Part shown: positions 54,271 through 62,547 of the stretch, in pieces
Numbering within the stretch: the stretch's first letter is position 1
Layout of the letters: every line of letters starts with the position of its first letter
NCBI GenBank assembly: GCA_003600225.1
Contig: QZFT01000036.1
Span: 1-64,000 of the forward strand
Reading direction: 5' to 3'
Source of the DNA: Pseudonocardiaceae bacterium YIM PH 21723
GTDB lineage: Bacteria; Actinomycetota; Actinomycetes; Mycobacteriales; Pseudonocardiaceae
Length of the DNA stretch: 64,000 nt
The notes under the pieces: model-generated
Told to the model about the DNA's origin: nothing
What the model saw: only the letters and a program-made list of their open reading frames with translations
The model's database searches: none
Position numbers and translations under genes: made by a program

Positions 54271-54303
54271 CCCCCCTTGTTTCGGCTATCCAAACAAGGG
54301 GGG
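54271..54303 (-). promoter_or_regulatory. Hairpin that includes the SDR ribosome binding site
   Basis: CCCCCCTTGTTT and AAACAAGGGGGG are perfect complements around a 9-base loop. On the coding strand the G-run is the ribosome binding site of the SDR that starts at 54264. It can be an attenuator, an RNA-stability element or a terminator of the preceding monooxygenase gene. Confidence 0.65.
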
Positions 54304-54327
54304 CTGAAAATTTTCCCAAAGGCGATC

Positions 54328-55800
54328 CTAGGTATGTGCCGCTTCCCTGACCGGAGCCTTGCTCAGTCGCAGCACGCCATCGTCGATCTTGGCCCGGGGA
54401 ACCAGGAAGGCGTCCTTGGGGAAGTTCGTCGACGGCCGCCACGGGCCCTTCGAACCGGCCTTGGGCATGAGTTTCGCGGCGCGCTGGATGTACCCGGAGG
54501 CGAGGTCCAGTACCGGCTGCTCCTGCATGCTGGGGTCGTCCTGCACCGCCTCGAACCGGTTGTAGCCGTGGGCATCCATGTGCTCCAGCAACCGGGTCAG
54601 GTAGGCGGCGACGATGTTGACCTTCAGCGTCCAGGAGAAGTTGGGGTAGCCGATGGTGACCACGGTGTTCGGCAGGCCGCTGAGCAGCATGGTGCGGTAC
54701 ATCCACGCCTGAGCAGGGTCGAATGGCGTGCCGTCCACGGTGATCGGTACGCCGCCGAGGAACTGGACCTCCAGGCCGGTCGCGGTGATCACCACGTCGG
54801 CCTCCAGTTCCTGGCCGGACTTCAGTTGCACGCTCTTGCCGGTGAAGCCGGTGATGTGGTCGGTGACCACCGAGGCCTTGCCGTCCCGGATGGCGGCGAA
54901 CAGGTCGCCGTCCGGCACGATGCAGACCCGCTGGTCCCACGGGGCGTACTTCGGCTTGAAGTGGGTGTCCACCGCGTAGCCCTTGGGCAGCGACAGTTTG
55001 TTCGCCTGCCGGACCAGGGCCCTGGCCGCCTTGGGGAACGCGCGGAAGGCCCAGTACATGCCGGCCATGGTGCCGACGTTCTTGGCGCGGATCAGCGGGT
55101 AGGACAGCTTGTGGCCGAGCACCTTGCGTAAGGCGACCGTGGTCGGGTCCGCCTTGGGCACCGGCAGCACGTACGTCGGCGAGCGCTGGAGCATCGTGAC
55201 GTGTGCGGCGGTGTCGGCCATGGACGGCACCAGGGTCACCGCGGTGGCCCCGCTGCCGATGATCACGACCTTCTTGCCCGTGTAGTCCAGGTCCTCCGGC
55301 CAGAACTGCGGGTGGACCACCGGGCCGTCGAAGTTCTCGATTCCGGGGATCTCCGCCCGGTAGCCCGCCTCGTAGCGGTAGTAGCCGACGCACCAGTGCA
55401 CGATCGTCGCGGTGATCGTGACCTGCTCACCGCCGTGTTCCGCGGTGATGGTCCACAGGTTGTCCACAGAGGACCAGTCCGCGGCGATCACCTTGTGCCC
55501 GAAGCGGATCGAGTCGAAGAAGCCGCCGTCCTTCGCGGTGTCCTCGACGTACTGCCGGATCGCGTCACCCGGGGCGAGCAGGTGGGTGGAGTCCCACGGC
55601 CGGAATCCGTACGCGAAGGTCTGCGCGTCCGAGTCGGAGCGGATTCCCGGGTACCGGAACAGGTCCCAGGTGCCGCCGACCCGTTCCCGGCCCTCCAGGA
55701 TCGCGAGCGAGCGGCCGGGGAACTCCTGCCGGATGTGGTGTGCGGCGCCCACTCCGGCGACACCCGCACCGATGATCAACACGTCGACGTGCTCAGTCAT
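54328..55800 (-). CDS. Baeyer-Villiger-type flavin monooxygenase (EthA/MymA-like), copy 2
   Basis: The product has 490 residues. The FAD motif is IIGAGVAGVGAAHHI, and the NADPH motif is VVIIGSGATAVTLVPSMAD. The BVMO-type fingerprint FDGPVVHPQFWPEDLDY matches FxGxxxHxxxWP. Close relatives EthA and MymA oxidise ketones or thioamides and long-chain substrates. ATG 55800 starts MTEHVDVLIIGAG. It is a paralogue of the next upstream gene in the operon, with a hairpin between them. Confidence 0.92.
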   Translation of the reverse strand: MTEHVDVLIIGAGVAGVGAAHHIRQEFPGRSLAILEGRERVGGTWDLFRYPGIRSDSDAQTFAYGFRPWDSTHLLAPGDAIRQYVEDTAKDGGFFDSIRFGHKVIAADWSSVDNLWTITAEHGGEQVTITATIVHWCVGYYRYEAGYRAEIPGIENFDGPVVHPQFWPEDLDYTGKKVVIIGSGATAVTLVPSMADTAAHVTMLQRSPTYVLPVPKADPTTVALRKVLGHKLSYPLIRAKNVGTMAGMYWAFRAFPKAARALVRQANKLSLPKGYAVDTHFKPKYAPWDQRVCIVPDGDLFAAIRDGKASVVTDHITGFTGKSVQLKSGQELEADVVITATGLEVQFLGGVPITVDGTPFDPAQAWMYRTMLLSGLPNTVVTIGYPNFSWTLKVNIVAAYLTRLLEHMDAHGYNRFEAVQDDPSMQEQPVLDLASGYIQRAAKLMPKAGSKGPWRPSTNFPKDAFLVPRAKIDDGVLRLSKAPVREAAHT

Positions 55801-55821
55801 GATCACTTTCCTTGGGGTACG

Positions 55822-55860
55822 CCGAAGGACCGCATCGCCCCTCGGGATGCGGTACTTCGG
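55822..55860. terminator. Hairpin between the two monooxygenase genes
   Basis: CCGAAGGACCGCATC pairs with GATGCGGTACTTCGG over 15 positions with one mismatch around a 9-base loop. It may partially end transcription or set relative expression within the operon. Confidence 0.65.
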
Positions 55861-55882
55861 TGCCGGTGGTGTTCTGCCGGTT

Positions 55883-57361
55883 CTAGGAGGCTGCCGCGGC
55901 CTTGTTCCGGGCCGGGGCCTTGCTGAATCGCATGATGCCGTCATCGATCTTGCTGCGCCGCAGGGTCGCGACGTCGTGCAGGTAGCTGGCGCCGAGCTTC
56001 CACGGCGCCTTGGACCCGGCCTTCGGGAAGACGTCGATGGCCCGCTGGACGTAGCCGGCGGCGAAGTCCAGCAGCGGCACCGGGGTGACGCTCGGGTCGT
56101 TCTGCACCGGCTCGAACTTGCCGTAGCCGTTGGCGTCCATGTGCTTGACCAGCCGGATGAAGTAGTCGCTGACCAGGTCGGCCTTCAGCGTCCAGGACGC
56201 GTTGGTGTAGCCGACGGTGAACACCATGTTGGGCAGGCCGGACAGCATCATGGCCTTGTAGGCGAAGGACTTCGACAGATCGACCCGCTCGCCGTCCACG
56301 CTCAGTTCCATGCCGCCGAGCGGCAGCAGGTTCAGGCCGGTCGCGGTCACCACGATGTCGGCCTCCAGCTCCTCGCCGGACTTGAGCTTGATGCCCTTCT
56401 CGGTGAACGAGTCGATGTGGTCGGTGACGATCGACGCCTTGCCCTGCCGGATGGACCGGAACAGGTCGCCGTTGGGCACCAGGCACATCCGCTGGTCCCA
56501 GGGGTTGTACCGGGGGTTGAAGTGGGTGTCCACGTCGTAGCCCTCGGGCAGCCACTTGGTGTTGAAGTTGCGGATCAGCTTGCGCGCGGACTTCGGGGCG
56601 CGCTGGCTGTACTGGTAGATCAGAATGGACATCAGCACATTCCGCCAGCGGGACAGCTTGTACGAGACGTTCTCGCCGATGACCTTGCTCAGGTACGGGG
56701 CGACGGGGTCCTTCTGCGGCAGCGACATCACGTAGGTGGGCGAGCGCTGGAGCATGGTGACGTGCTCGGCCTTGTCGGCCATCGACGGCACGATGGTGAT
56801 GGCGGTCGCGCCACTGCCGATGATGACGACCTTCTTGCCGGTGTAGTCCAGGTCCTCCGGCCAGAACTGCGGGTGGATCACCTGGCCCTTGAAGTCCTTG
56901 ATACCGGCGAACTCCGGGGTGAAGCCCTCGTCGTAGCGGTAGTACCCGGTGGCCGAGTGGACGAACTGCGCGGTGAAGGTGACGGGCTTGCCTGCGTGCT
57001 CCGCGTGCACGGTCCACTGGTTGTCCTCAGTGGACCATTCCGCGCTGATCACCTTGTGGCCGAAGCGGATCCGGTCGAAGTAGCCGCCGTCCTTCGCGGT
57101 GTCCTCCACGTACTGCCGGATGTCCGCGCCGTCGGCGATGATCTTCTCGTCGGTCCACGGCCGGAACCGGAAGCCCAGGGTGAGCATGTCCGAGTCGGAC
57201 CGGATGCCCGGGTACTTGAACAGGTCCCAGGTGCCGCCGACGCGCTCGCGGTTCTCCAGGATCAGGAAGTCGCGCTGCGGGAACGCTTCCTTGAGGTGGT
57301 GTGCCGCACCGATACCGGAGATACCGGCGCCGATGATCAGTACGTCAACGTGCTCCGACAT
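55883..57361 (-). CDS. Baeyer-Villiger-type flavin monooxygenase (EthA/MymA-like), copy 1
   Basis: The product has 492 residues. The FAD motif is IIGAGISGIGAAHHL, the fingerprint is FKGQVIHPQFWPEDLDY and the NADPH motif is VVIIGSGATAITIVPSMAD. ERVGGTWDLFKYPGIRSDSD is the conserved class-I/EthA block. It begins two bases after the SDR copy 1 stop, so the SDR and this enzyme are made together. A likely sequence is alcohol to ketone (SDR), then ketone to ester (BVMO). The substrate is unknown. Confidence 0.93.
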   Translation of the reverse strand: MSEHVDVLIIGAGISGIGAAHHLKEAFPQRDFLILENRERVGGTWDLFKYPGIRSDSDMLTLGFRFRPWTDEKIIADGADIRQYVEDTAKDGGYFDRIRFGHKVISAEWSTEDNQWTVHAEHAGKPVTFTAQFVHSATGYYRYDEGFTPEFAGIKDFKGQVIHPQFWPEDLDYTGKKVVIIGSGATAITIVPSMADKAEHVTMLQRSPTYVMSLPQKDPVAPYLSKVIGENVSYKLSRWRNVLMSILIYQYSQRAPKSARKLIRNFNTKWLPEGYDVDTHFNPRYNPWDQRMCLVPNGDLFRSIRQGKASIVTDHIDSFTEKGIKLKSGEELEADIVVTATGLNLLPLGGMELSVDGERVDLSKSFAYKAMMLSGLPNMVFTVGYTNASWTLKADLVSDYFIRLVKHMDANGYGKFEPVQNDPSVTPVPLLDFAAGYVQRAIDVFPKAGSKAPWKLGASYLHDVATLRRSKIDDGIMRFSKAPARNKAAAAS

Positions 57362-57363
57362 GG

Positions 57364-58209
57364 TCACTTGCCTCCGAAGCGCTTGAACAGGCTCAGCCCG
57401 ACATTCATCAGGGAGTAATAGTAGGTCGGCGACACCCTGGTCAGCGTGTCGAACATGTAGGCGTCCGCGCCGATCAGGATTCGCGCCTTGCCCGCGTCCA
57501 CACCCTTGTGGATGACCTGAGCCGCCTTGTCCGGGGTGGTCATGGTGAATTTGTCGAACTGCTTGGTCAGCTCGTCGTGGTTGTCCGACAGGCCCATCGC
57601 GTCATCGGTGAACCGCGCGTTGCGCACGATGTTGGTCCGGATGCCGCCGGGGTGGATGTTGACCGCCCGCACCCCGGTGCCGCGCAGTTCCTGGCGCAGT
57701 GAGTCGGTGTACCCGCGCACGGCGAACTTGGCGGCGCAGTAGGCGCTCTGCCCCGGCATACCGGCCAGGCCGAAGACACTGGAGGTGTTCACGATGGCGC
57801 CCGCGTCCTGCTCCAGCAGGATCGGCAGGAAGGCCCGGGTGCCGTACTCGACACCGTGGAAGTTGATGTCGTGCAGCCACTGGTCGTTCTTCTCGTCGCC
57901 CTTGGTGACCGTGCTGATCAGCGCCACGCCCGCGTTGTTGAACACCGCGGCCAGCTTGCCGGGCAGCCACGCGCGCACCTCGTCGGCGAAGTCGGCCTGC
58001 GCGTCCTTGTCGGCTACGTCCATCACCTTGATCAGGACCGAGCCGGTCAGGCCTTCGGCCGTCTCCCGCAGCCCCGCCTCGTTCACGTCGGTGATGGCCA
58101 CCGGGGAACCGAGGTTGCTCAGCCGGCGCGCGAGTGCGCGACCGATGCCCGAGGCGGCGCCGGTGATCACCACCGCGTTTCCGGCGAGTTTCAGACGCTG
58201 CTGTGACAT
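57364..58209 (-). CDS. Short-chain dehydrogenase/reductase, copy 1, first gene of the operon
   Basis: The product has 281 residues, with cofactor motif TGAASGIGRALARRL, NNAGV and catalytic NTSSVFGL ... SAYCAAKFAVRGY. It is the promoter-proximal gene of a run of seven codirectional genes (SDR, BVMO, BVMO, SDR, SDR, SDR, small membrane gene). Two GGTACG-type operators lie 29-68 bases upstream of ATG 58209, so the cluster's TetR probably represses it. Confidence 0.92.
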   Translation of the reverse strand: MSQQRLKLAGNAVVITGAASGIGRALARRLSNLGSPVAITDVNEAGLRETAEGLTGSVLIKVMDVADKDAQADFADEVRAWLPGKLAAVFNNAGVALISTVTKGDEKNDQWLHDINFHGVEYGTRAFLPILLEQDAGAIVNTSSVFGLAGMPGQSAYCAAKFAVRGYTDSLRQELRGTGVRAVNIHPGGIRTNIVRNARFTDDAMGLSDNHDELTKQFDKFTMTTPDKAAQVIHKGVDAGKARILIGADAYMFDTLTRVSPTYYYSLMNVGLSLFKRFGGK

Positions 58210-58235
58210 CGACACTCCTGACCACGGGGGCGATA

Positions 58236-58277
58236 ACGGTACGCACACGTACCGTACTGACGGTACGTCTAGATACC
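58236..58277. promoter_or_regulatory. Two operators (GGTACG-N4-CGTACC type) before the SDR/BVMO operon
   Basis: The first site, 58238-58253, is GGTACGCACACGTACC, and its symmetry extends to a 20-bp palindrome (58236-58255). The second, 58262-58277, is GGTACGTCTAGATACC with one mismatch. The same palindrome occurs before the P450 operon and before tetR. Confidence 0.85.
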
Positions 58278-58298
58278 AGCGGTATGCAAGCCCCCGGC

Positions 58299-59585
58299 CT
58301 ATAGCTTTTGGGTGATAGCGCGGCTCCTCGGGTGGACTATCGCCAGGCCGCCCTTCGCCGGTGAGTAGGCGATGCCCCGCCCGTGGAAGCGTTCGTCCGG
58401 CTCGCTGGTCGGCTCCAGGACGATCTCCTGGAGCAGCGTGCGCAGCACGACGTTCATCTCCATCTGGGCGAAGGCGGCGCCGATGCAGCGCCGGGAGCCG
58501 CCGCCGTACGGGATCCACTGGTAGAGGTCGGCCTTCGTGCCCAGGAACCGATTCGGGTCGAACCTGTCCGGGTCTGGGAAGACATCCGGATCGGTGTGGA
58601 TCAGGTCGATCCCGACCAGCATCGTGGTCCCCTTCGGGATCCGCCACGGGCCGAGCTCGTACTCGTCGGCGAGTACCCGGCGGCCGGTGATGTCGATGAC
58701 CGAACGGCTGCGCTGCGCCTCCAGGATGGTCGCCGCGAGGAGTTCGGTGTTCTCCCCGCCGGCCAGTTCGGCCAGGAGTTCCGGGTGCCTGCGGAGCCGG
58801 TCCACCGTCCAGGCCAGGGTGTTCGCCGTGGTCTCGTGCCCGGCGGCCAGCAGGGTCACCAGCTCGTCGTAGATGGCCTGCCTGCTCATCGAGGAGCCGT
58901 CCTCGTACCGGGCCTGGAGCAGCATGGCGAGCACATCGTCCCGGCCGTCCAGATCGGTGGCCTTGTCGATCAGCCGGTCGACGATCCGCTCGTACCGCTC
59001 GCGCAGCCGGGCCAGCCGTCGCCAAGGGCCCCAGCTCGCCTCGAACGGCAGCGGTTGCAGCCGGGAGGCGAGTTCCACGAAGGGTGGCAGTACCTCGCGG
59101 AGTTCGTCGAACTCGGTGCCCTCGGCGCCGAAGACGGCGCGCAGGATGATGTTCAGCGTGATCCGCATGGTGGACGGCATCGTCGGGAACGGCGTGCCGA
59201 CCGGCCAGGTGGCGAACTCCTTGAGGGCCTCGTCGCGGGCGATCTCCTCGTACACCGCGAGGCGTTTGCCGTGGAAGGGCGGCACCAGCAGTTTGCGTTC
59301 GGTGCGGTGTTGCTTGCCCTCCATCGCGAACATCGAGTGCTTGCCGAGCATCCGGCCCAGGTTCGGCTGCACATTGCCCACCGCGTCGGGACTCGCGGAG
59401 AACAGCTGCTTGATCTGGTCCCGTTCGCTGATCATCACCGTCCGGCCGAAGCTGGGCAGGTTCAGCGTGAACGCCTTGCCGTGGGTGGCGCGCATCCGGT
59501 GGAAGAGCCCGCGGCGGTCGAACACCATGTAGGCGCCCTGAACGGCGAGGGGCCAGCGTGGTCCCGGGGGAAGGTTCGGGCTCAT
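58299..59585 (-). CDS. Cytochrome P450, copy B
   Basis: The product has 428 residues. The oxygen-binding I-helix motif is LLAAGHETTANTLAW. The haem-ligand loop is PYGGGSRRCIGAAFAQ, with C367 as the iron ligand. The N-terminus starts directly with LPPGPRWP and has no anchor, so it is a soluble bacterial P450. The MRITLNIILRAVFGAEG block resembles mycobacterial CYP135-138 types. ATG 59585 overlaps the upstream P450 stop by 4 bases. No ferredoxin or reductase gene is present nearby. Confidence 0.94.
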   Translation of the reverse strand: MSPNLPPGPRWPLAVQGAYMVFDRRGLFHRMRATHGKAFTLNLPSFGRTVMISERDQIKQLFSASPDAVGNVQPNLGRMLGKHSMFAMEGKQHRTERKLLVPPFHGKRLAVYEEIARDEALKEFATWPVGTPFPTMPSTMRITLNIILRAVFGAEGTEFDELREVLPPFVELASRLQPLPFEASWGPWRRLARLRERYERIVDRLIDKATDLDGRDDVLAMLLQARYEDGSSMSRQAIYDELVTLLAAGHETTANTLAWTVDRLRRHPELLAELAGGENTELLAATILEAQRSRSVIDITGRRVLADEYELGPWRIPKGTTMLVGIDLIHTDPDVFPDPDRFDPNRFLGTKADLYQWIPYGGGSRRCIGAAFAQMEMNVVLRTLLQEIVLEPTSEPDERFHGRGIAYSPAKGGLAIVHPRSRAITQKL

Positions 59586-60868
59586 GCGGGCACCGCCACT
59601 CGCGGGCGGATCTGCGCCAGGGCGCCGTCCTTCGGCGCGTAGGCGATGCCGCGGAAGTGCACCTTCTCGTCCGGTTCCGTCGTCGGTAGCAAGGTCACTT
59701 CTCTGAGCAGGGTGCGCAGCACCACGTTCATCTCCATCTGGGCGAAGGCGGCGCCGAGGCAACGCCGGTTGCCGCCGCCGTACGGGATCCACGTATAGAG
59801 GTCGGCCTTCCGGCCGACGAACCGGTAGGGGTCGAACCGGTCCGGTTCCGGGAAGACCTCCGGGTCGGTGTGGATCAGCTCGATGCTGACCATCACCGAG
59901 TGCCCCTTCGGGATCACCCACGGGCCGAGCTCGAACTCGTCGGCGACCACCCGGCGGCCGACGAAGTCGATCACCGATCGGTGCCGCTGGACCTCCAGGA
60001 TGGTGGCCTCCCGCAGCTCCTTGCCGTCCGCGTCGGCCTCGTCCACCAGGGATTTCAGGATCTCCGGATGCCTGCGCAGCCGTTCCACGGTCCAGGCGAG
60101 GGTGTTCGCCGTCGTCTCGTGGCCGGCGGCCAGCAGGGTGATCAACTGGTCGTAGATGAACTCGCGGCTGACCGAGGAGCCGTCCTCGTACCGGCTCTGC
60201 AACATCATCGCCAGGATGTCGTTGCGGCCGTCCAGGTCGGTGGCCTTGTCGATCAGCCGGTCGACCACCCGGCAGTACCGCTGACGCAGCCGCTCGTGCC
60301 TGGTCCACGGCCACACCGTCTGCGGAATGGGCAGGATGGCGAGCCGGGAGCCGAGCTCGGTCATCTCCGGCAGGATCTCGCGCAGCTCGTCGAACTCCTC
60401 GCCGTCGGCGCCGAACACCGCGCGCAGGATGGCGTTCAGCGTGATCCGCATGGTGGACGGCGCCGTCGCGAACGGGGTGCCGGTCGGCCAGGTGGCGATC
60501 TCCCGGAGCGTCTCCTCCTCGATGATCGACTCGTAGACGCCGAGCCGTTTGCCGTGGAACGGCGGGATGAGGAGCTTGCGCTGCGGATCGTGCTCCCTGG
60601 TGGGCATGGCGAACAGCGAGTGCCGGCCGAGAATCCGGCCCAGGTTGGGTTCCAGGTTGTCCACCTTGTCCGGGCCGCCGGCGAACAGCTGCTTGATGTG
60701 GTCGCGTTCGCTGATCACCACCGCGTGGCCGAAGAACGGCACGTTCACGGTGTAGGCCCGGCCGTAGCGTTCGCGCATGGCGTGCACGCCCCGGTGGGGT
60801 GAGAAGAGCATGTAGGCGCCCTGAAGGGGGCGCGGGGCTCTCGGTCCGGCGGGCAGGTTCGCGGTCAT
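59582..60868 (-). CDS. Cytochrome P450, copy A
   Basis: The product has 428 residues and aligns end to end with copy B. The I-helix motif is LLAAGHETTANTLAW, and the haem loop PYGGGNRRCLGAAFAQ has C370. The start at 60868 (MTANLPAGPRAPRPLQGAYM) follows two GGTACG-type operators. The two P450s are translationally coupled through an ATGA overlap, so they are made in similar amounts and may act on related positions of one substrate. Confidence 0.94.
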   Translation of the reverse strand: MTANLPAGPRAPRPLQGAYMLFSPHRGVHAMRERYGRAYTVNVPFFGHAVVISERDHIKQLFAGGPDKVDNLEPNLGRILGRHSLFAMPTREHDPQRKLLIPPFHGKRLGVYESIIEEETLREIATWPTGTPFATAPSTMRITLNAILRAVFGADGEEFDELREILPEMTELGSRLAILPIPQTVWPWTRHERLRQRYCRVVDRLIDKATDLDGRNDILAMMLQSRYEDGSSVSREFIYDQLITLLAAGHETTANTLAWTVERLRRHPEILKSLVDEADADGKELREATILEVQRHRSVIDFVGRRVVADEFELGPWVIPKGHSVMVSIELIHTDPEVFPEPDRFDPYRFVGRKADLYTWIPYGGGNRRCLGAAFAQMEMNVVLRTLLREVTLLPTTEPDEKVHFRGIAYAPKDGALAQIRPRVAVPA

Positions 60869-60888
60869 CGGGCACCATCCATCGACCT

Positions 60889-60926
60889 GGTACGGCTGCG
60901 TACCAGTAACGGTACGGGCGTGTACC
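60889..60926. promoter_or_regulatory. Two operators before the P450 operon
   Basis: Site 60889-60904 is GGTACGGCTGCGTACC (perfect arms). Site 60911-60926 is GGTACGGGCGTGTACC (one mismatch). They lie 21-58 bases upstream of the P450 start and match the sites at 58238 and 61150. Confidence 0.85.
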
Positions 60927-60954
60927 ACTGTGGCGCAAGCCACTGAAGGTGTCC

Positions 60955-61053
60955 TTATCGATGGCGGATCATGGCTCTGTCACCGCGATCCGGGGCATAG
61001 ACCACCCCGGTGAACCGGTATTTCTCGCCGGGCACCGTGGTCGGCACCAGGTC
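60955..61053 (-). pseudogene. C-terminal remnant of a third P450
   Basis: The complementary strand codes for DLVPTTVPGEKYRFTGVVYA then PDRGDRAMIRHR and a stop. This lines up with the C-terminal residues of the two intact P450s (LLPTTEPDEKVHFRGIAYAP, and LEPTSEPDERFHGRGIAYSP). Nothing further upstream is P450-like; the similarity stops at a palindromic repeat. It is a decayed third copy left by duplication or recombination. Confidence 0.75.
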
Positions 61054-61057
61054 TGAT

Positions 61058-61110
61058 CCGAAGATGGCGATGTCCGGGCCCGCCCTTCGCCCGAACATCG
61101 TCGACTTCGG
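61058..61110. repeat. Diverged copy of the palindromic element at 49787
   Basis: The left arm CCGAAGATGGCGATGTCCGG and right arm CCCGAACATCGTCGACTTCGG match the menJ-downstream palindrome with a few substitutions, including the trailing GGGAC. The copy lies exactly at the break of the P450 remnant. Confidence 0.7.
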
Positions 61111-61149
61111 GACTGCTGACTCGGCTGATGCAGCAGACAGGCCGTCTCT

Positions 61150-61165
61150 GGTACGTGTGCGTACC
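61150..61165. promoter_or_regulatory. Operator before the cluster tetR
   Basis: GGTACGTGTGCGTACC is a perfect 6-bp inverted repeat with 4-base spacer, 36 bases before the tetR start. Its position indicates autoregulation and, with the other sites, identifies the regulator of the cluster. Confidence 0.85.
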
Positions 61166-61201
61166 ATGTACTGAGGCGTTATCGGAGATCGGAGGTATAC
61201 C

Positions 61202-61807
61202 GTGACGGTCGTGATCACTGACCAGGCGACGGCGTTCCGGCACCGGCTGCTGGTCGCGCTGCGGGACTCGATCGCCGAGGTCGGCTACCGCAACACCACG
61301 GTCGCGGACATCGTGCGCCGCGCCAAGACCTCCCGGCGCACCTTCTACGAGCACTTCGCCAGTCGCGAGGAGTGCTACGTCGCGCTGATGACCGTCGTGC
61401 ACGCCGAACTGATCACCGACATCCTGGCCGCCGTCGACAGATCGTTGCCCTGGCACCGGCAGGTCCGGCAGGCCGCCGAGGCGTGGATCGTCTCCCTGGA
61501 ACGGGAACCCGCGATCGGCCTCAGCTGGATCCGGGACGTTCCGCTGCTCGCCGAGGCGGGTCGCAAGCTCCAGCGCGACACCATGGACGCGTTCGCGGTG
61601 ATGATCGAGGAACTGTGCTCCGGTGAGCAGTGGTCGATCGTGGGCGGTGGCCCGATCTCCCGGCAGATGACCGTGATGCTGCTCGGCGGGCTGCGGGAAC
61701 TGTTCGCCGCCACCCTGGAGGACGGTGGCCGCAGCGCGGACATCACCGAGACCGCGGTGCGTGCGGCCGTGGCGTTGATGGATCCCGCGTTGCACCGGGA
61801 TGCCTGA
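61202..61807 (+). CDS. TetR-family regulator of the P450/BVMO/SDR cluster
   Basis: The product has 201 residues. The helix-turn-helix region is VGYRNTTVADIVRRAKTSRR then TFYEHFASREECYVALM, and the rest is a helical ligand domain. GGAGG 6 bases before GTG 61202 fixes the start. It is divergent from the P450 operon. The palindrome GGTACG-N4-CGTACC occurs before this gene, the P450 operon and the SDR/BVMO operon, so self-repression and control of both operons are strongly suggested. The inducer is probably the cluster's substrate. Confidence 0.93.
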   Translation: MTVVITDQATAFRHRLLVALRDSIAEVGYRNTTVADIVRRAKTSRRTFYEHFASREECYVALMTVVHAELITDILAAVDRSLPWHRQVRQAAEAWIVSLEREPAIGLSWIRDVPLLAEAGRKLQRDTMDAFAVMIEELCSGEQWSIVGGGPISRQMTVMLLGGLRELFAATLEDGGRSADITETAVRAAVALMDPALHRDA

Positions 61808-61844
61808 CCCTCCGGGATCGCTCCCGGTGGGCCAGGCGGTGAGA

Positions 61845-61880
61845 AGTCCGATCTCCGGACTGGACACGGAGGATCGGACT
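61845..61880. terminator. Terminator between tetR and the secreted-protein genes
   Basis: AGTCCGATCTCCG pairs with CGGAGGATCGGACT (one bulge) around a short loop, between converging genes. Confidence 0.7.
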
Positions 61881-61936
61881 CGCGGAATCAGGGGTGACCG
61901 TGGTTTTCGGTCAACCGGTGGAATGGCCGGTTCTGG

Positions 61937-62536
61937 TTATGCCGCTGCGGATTCAGCCGCGCAGTCGGGTGCGTAGTTCTCGACCCGGACATCCCAGACG
62001 TTCTCCGGTGCGGGACCCTCGACCGAGACGTCGCTGACGTACCAGATGTAGTGGCCGTGGAACGGTTTCGGGAAATGAAGCTCGTAGTCGCCGGTCACCT
62101 TGGTGAGTAGCGGAGCCGTCCAGACTTCGGCCCCCTGCCCTGGTGCCAACTCGACCGCGACCCTGTCCGTCTTGGTCTCGCTCCAGTGCCATTCGTGGCC
62201 GTAGCTCACCGAGACGCTGAGGGCGAAGGCCTGGCCCATACCCAGCTCTGCGCTGATCGAGACTCCGACGCTGTCGACGGTGCCTCTGGTGTTGGACCAT
62301 TCGACAGTTCTGGTGACGGTGCTATTCGAACAGTTGCTTCCGCGACCGCTCGCTTTGTACTCACCGCTGTAGGTGATCCGCTCAGTCGGATGGAATTGGC
62401 AGAATACCTTGCGTGAGTTGCACGCTCTGAGTAGTTCCTGTTCGCTCGGCTGGTCCTCCGCCATGGCGACGGCAGGGGCGCCCACGAGGGAGGCTAGAAC
62501 CGCCACGACCACACCCAATTTACTGATTGATCGCAT
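61937..62536 (-). CDS. Secreted beta-rich protein, possibly aerolysin/ETX-like
   Basis: The product has 199 residues. A signal peptide (LGVVVAVLASLVGAPAVAMA) is followed by a beta-rich mature protein with three Cys (ACNSRKVFC, SNC) plus one near the end. The central Ser/Val-rich strands (TVDSVGVSISAELG, AFALSVSVSYGHEWHWSETK, VAVELAPGQGAEVW) alternate like the transmembrane-hairpin region of ETX/MTX2 and aerolysin-type proteins. The assignment is by pattern only. It lies 11 bases after another small secreted-protein gene, so the two are co-transcribed. Confidence 0.65.
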   Translation of the reverse strand: MRSISKLGVVVAVLASLVGAPAVAMAEDQPSEQELLRACNSRKVFCQFHPTERITYSGEYKASGRGSNCSNSTVTRTVEWSNTRGTVDSVGVSISAELGMGQAFALSVSVSYGHEWHWSETKTDRVAVELAPGQGAEVWTAPLLTKVTGDYELHFPKPFHGHYIWYVSDVSVEGPAPENVWDVRVENYAPDCAAESAAA

Positions 62537-62547
62537 GATGCTTCTCC

